DNA from: Cinclus cinclus
Lineage: Eukaryota; Chordata; Aves; Passeriformes; Cinclidae
Length of the DNA stretch: 64,000 nt
Assembly (NCBI RefSeq): GCF_963662255.1
Contig: NC_085047.1
Span: 46,159,006-46,223,005 of the forward strand
Direction of reading: 5' to 3'
Under the pieces are notes generated by a model. The model did not search any database. It was not told the DNA's origin and saw only the letters and a program-made list of their open reading frames with translations. Numbering within the stretch: the first letter of the stretch is position 1; each line of letters starts with the position of its first letter. Shown here piece after piece: positions 61,201 through 64,000 of the stretch. The position numbers and the translations under genes are program-made.

Positions 61201-63666
61201 ATCCTGAGCTGTGCCTGCCTAGTCTTTGTTATCAAACAAGCAACTTAAAGCAATTTGAGCTGGTTGCATGGAAGACTTAAAAGGGCTTTACAGTATTTTT
61301 GTTTGTTTGTTTGTGGGCTGTTGTTTTTTTTTTTTTTTTTTCCCCTTTGCTTTGCTTGCACTTCCCATGCTCTTGTTATTCAGGGCAGGCTCTCAAAAGA
61401 AGAGACATAGGTATATGACTTAAAAGATGTCTTTCATAAAATGTAGCAGAGATAAAAGTTTGTGTTCAGGGTGACTGGTGAAAGATTTTCATGGATTTGT
61501 GATCTTTTTTTCTTTTATTATTCTTTGTGTGTAATTATGCTCCCAGATAATTCCTAAAGGTGTAGGAGTACCTTGGAAGTTAGAAACAAAGCAATATGGT
61601 GAAAATACTACATGCATGTCATCTTGGCTCAAAATATTATGCAGAAGCAGTCCTTAATTGTAAGCAGATAATTGAAACTGTAAAGAGGCATGGAAAATAA
61701 TGTTGTGAATAACTTGATTTCAAAACTGTCTTCTGCTTGGTTTAGGACTTTAAGTAATATGAATTCAAGCCTTTACAGATTTTTCTGGAAAAATACTTAG
61801 AACAAAGAGCTATGTTTTACTTTTAACTTAGCACCTTATAATAGGGTGTTTGGGTCTCATGTTTAAAGGTAACTACAGATATGGTTGCTTTTCATTTGAT
61901 GACCACTTAGTACATTTCATCTTCATTCCTCCCTCTGTCTGCAGTGTTTCTGCACAAGCTGCCACATCTGCTAGTGCTTTACATCGCCTTAATTCCAGAA
62001 CTGGAGGTGCTGGCTATTCTTGATTTCTTTACATTTTCAGTGAGAGCTTCTAGACTCCCATAAGCCGCCCCGCAGCATGTGTCGAGCGTGGTGTTTGCTC
62101 TGTGAAGACACCTGAAAATGCAGAATTGCACAGCTTGGACGTTGCAGTTAAAAATGCCTTTGTGGCTCTCATGTTTGTGCAAGTCTTCAGCTGATTAGAG
62201 CAGCCAAAGTGAAGCAAACCTTGCTCAGCCGCAGGGACGTTTGCTGGCTCTAATGGGAGACATATGATGATATTGTGTGTAGGCATCAGAACAAAGTTGT
62301 TGTAGAAGTTATTTATATTAAGTTGTTATAGGCCTATGGGCCATAGAGGTAAAGGTGTCATCTTTCTGCTGCCTGGCATTTGGTTCTCAGGTCCTGCCTG
62401 TGATTGGGAAATATGCATGACTACTTAATGTCTGCAAATTCTTGATACAGAATTCATGCATCTGCATAAAATGATAGTGTTTGCAGTGCCAGCTAGCTCT
62501 CAGCAGTACCAGCCCACATAGATCAGGATTTATATCAGCAATAATCTCAACATTATTTATTTATTTTTGAGTGTAGGTGATCCCTTACTGGCATGACACT
62601 CTGAAGAAAGGTATCCTGTAACAGAAATGTTTTGAATTTTCACTGTTACACAGTGAAGAGTTAGTAACAAATTTGTCTGAAGAGAATTTTTCTTTGAATG
62701 TGTCCGTTTTGTTGCAAATAGTGTGGGAAAGTTTGTGGAGAAGACAGATGTAAGAAGTTTGTCCTGAATTCAAGTGTCTGTGATAACTGTTGATTCAGAT
62801 TTTTGTCTTGGAACATCACATCTATAATACACCAATAGTTCATGCTTAATCAGGGAATATGCAAAACCACACTATTCTGTTGGCACAATATAAGGCATAC
62901 TGAAAGATACAGGTACTGTGTAATTGAGTTGTCTTTTCTACTGATTGTCTCAGAAATGTATTAAAGAAATTACTCAGTTACAGAACTAAATCCTCACACC
63001 TATACATGTAATCCATAGTATTTTTCTCAGTTTTAAACCCCTGGATTTATTAGGGGCTGGCTATGGGAATAAATGCATCTTCCTGCCATAGGATTGATGT
63101 TACTTAGGACTGTTAGCTGTTTTTTTTCTTAATCTGAGTAGTTGTGAGGTTTCTCACTCAAAGCCTTTTATTTCAGTAGTTGTATTTTCATGTGGTATAC
63201 TTGCATAAGATTTTGATAATCTGCCTTGGTGAGGTTTGGCTTTGAAAATATTCGCTTGTTGGTCTTTATCTGTCTGTCACCAAAATAATACAGGATGTGA
63301 AATGTATTTATTTGAAAATAAATGTTTTGTGATCACCAGAAGCATTCCCTTTGGGCATACTTTTTGATGATTTTTACAAAAAATTTGTTTACCCTTAAAT
63401 AAAAGGCATAAGAAAGGTAAGGTAAAAAAATATGACTTAAAGTAATTATGGTGAAAGTAAGGGTAAAGATTCAAAATTGGAAAACCTGGAGATGACAAGG
63501 AAAAAGCTAAAGAACTAACCTCCTGTGGTTTTGCCAGAAATGCTCTTGTGTTTATTTATAAACTCTTAAATTCTCAAATACTTAATGCTTAATTGAAAAA
63601 AACCCCACGTTTTAAAAGTAATTTTATTTTTCTAGTGATGTATGTATATGTATTTATGTTTTTCAG
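58250..63666 (+). other. ZMYM2: ZMYM2 intron, about 5.4 kb
   Basis: GT-AG intron with no recognised LINE or LTR copies, which is unusual compared with the other long introns here. It has a poly-T tract at 61,324-61,341. A comparatively GC- and CpG-containing unique block at about 61,930-62,300 stands out. Open frames in 58,479-58,772 (minus) and 59,110-59,487 (plus) have no family resemblance. Confidence 0.85.
61324..61341. repeat. Poly-T tract
   Basis: Long uninterrupted T run preceded by GTTTGTTTGTTTG units. Confidence 0.9.
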
Positions 63667-63783
63667 ACTCTCAGTGTGCAGTCTTCAACAAATGGTCAGT
63701 TCGTCTCTCCCAGTGATATTCAGTTGAAATGTAATTATTGTAAAAGCTCTTTCTGTTCAAAACCAGAAGTACTGGAATGGGAG
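63667..63783 (+). CDS. ZMYM2: ZMYM2, last coding exon in the window (residues 596-634)
   Basis: The acceptor TATGTTTTTCAG is followed by TLSVQSSTNGQFVSPSDIQL and KCNYCKSSFCSKPEVLEWE. This starts the next MYM-type finger with C617-x2-C620; its second Cys pair must lie in the next exon beyond the window. The donor is GAG|GTAAGG in phase 0. The gene is cut off by the window edge, not truncated biologically. Confidence 0.97.
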
Positions 63784-64000
63784 GTAAGGAGAGATGTTGG
63801 TGTTACTCTTAGAATGATGATGTGTTTAAAAGTTTAAACTTAGAACTTTAATATGGTTTTTCTAGCTCTTTTATAATGTGTTGAAGTTTCTTTTTAAAAG
63901 TTCAGTTAAATCTACCTGGTTTTGTAGAATATAATTTAATTTCAGTATGGATAAAAGCAGATGTCTCTGTTCATAAATAGTATCTGTGGAATTAAAAAAA
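63784..64000 (+). other. ZMYM2: Start of the next ZMYM2 intron
   Basis: Intronic AT-rich sequence running to the window edge. No further exon was seen. Confidence 0.9.

Larger units (their letters stand above)
12100..64000 (+). other. ZMYM2: ZMYM2 gene, 5' portion (continues past the window)
   Basis: Seven coding exons spread over 33,974-63,783 join in frame into 634 codons. They are unmistakably ZMYM2 rather than the related short gene ZMYM5, because MYM zinc fingers continue well beyond the point where ZMYM5 diverges. The promoter is inferred to be in the CpG island. The full family protein is about 1,377 residues, so the remaining zinc fingers, the proline/valine-rich part and the C-terminal Cre-like domain should lie to the right of this window. 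Known role: nuclear SUMO-binding co-regulator associated with LSD1/CoREST/HDAC complexes, also known from the human ZMYM2-FGFR1 fusion. The 5' boundary given here is only the edge of the CpG island. Confidence 0.93.

Overview
The window is vertebrate nuclear DNA, almost certainly from a bird. It has long introns with GT-AG splice sites, many CR1 LINE fragments ending in ATTCTATG-type tails, ERVL-like solo LTRs, and a GC-rich CpG island in otherwise AT-rich sequence. The only protein-coding gene I can support is the 5' part of ZMYM2 (zinc finger MYM-type 2, also called ZNF198) on the plus strand. The gene runs off the right edge of the window. A passerine or another neoavian bird is plausible from the repeat types, but I cannot name the species.

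Layout. Positions 1 to about 12,000 are upstream AT-rich DNA with no supportable gene. They hold CR1 fragments (one split by a 1.1 kb insertion), an ATTCT pentanucleotide array and a 550 bp solo LTR with a 5 bp target-site duplication. From about 12,100 to 15,750 lies a CpG island that should contain the ZMYM2 promoter and untranslated first exon(s). From about 15,750 to 33,963 is 5' intronic DNA with a second solo LTR of the same family in the opposite orientation.

Coding exons lie at 33,974-34,826, 39,295-39,580, 42,409-42,574, 43,370-43,582, 57,242-57,392, 58,134-58,249 and 63,667-63,783. They join with consistent phases to give 634 in-frame codons: an acidic N-terminus with two SUMO-interacting-type motifs, then a run of MYM-type (TRASH-like) zinc fingers. 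The family protein is about 1,377 residues, so a little under half is present. A short stretch of about 24 residues that I recall in the mammalian protein, between the exons ending at 43,582 and starting at 57,242, could not be found. The frame stays open without it.

Function, from family knowledge: ZMYM2 is a nuclear SUMO-binding transcriptional co-regulator. It associates with LSD1/CoREST/HDAC complexes and helps silence genes and transposons. No operon-like partner genes, CRISPR arrays, tRNAs or rRNAs are visible, and I found no evidence of a new multi-gene system. The points most worth a second look are the unplaced exon, the paired solo LTRs, the interrupted CR1, the non-consensus donor at 42,575, and the strand-composition change across the CpG island.
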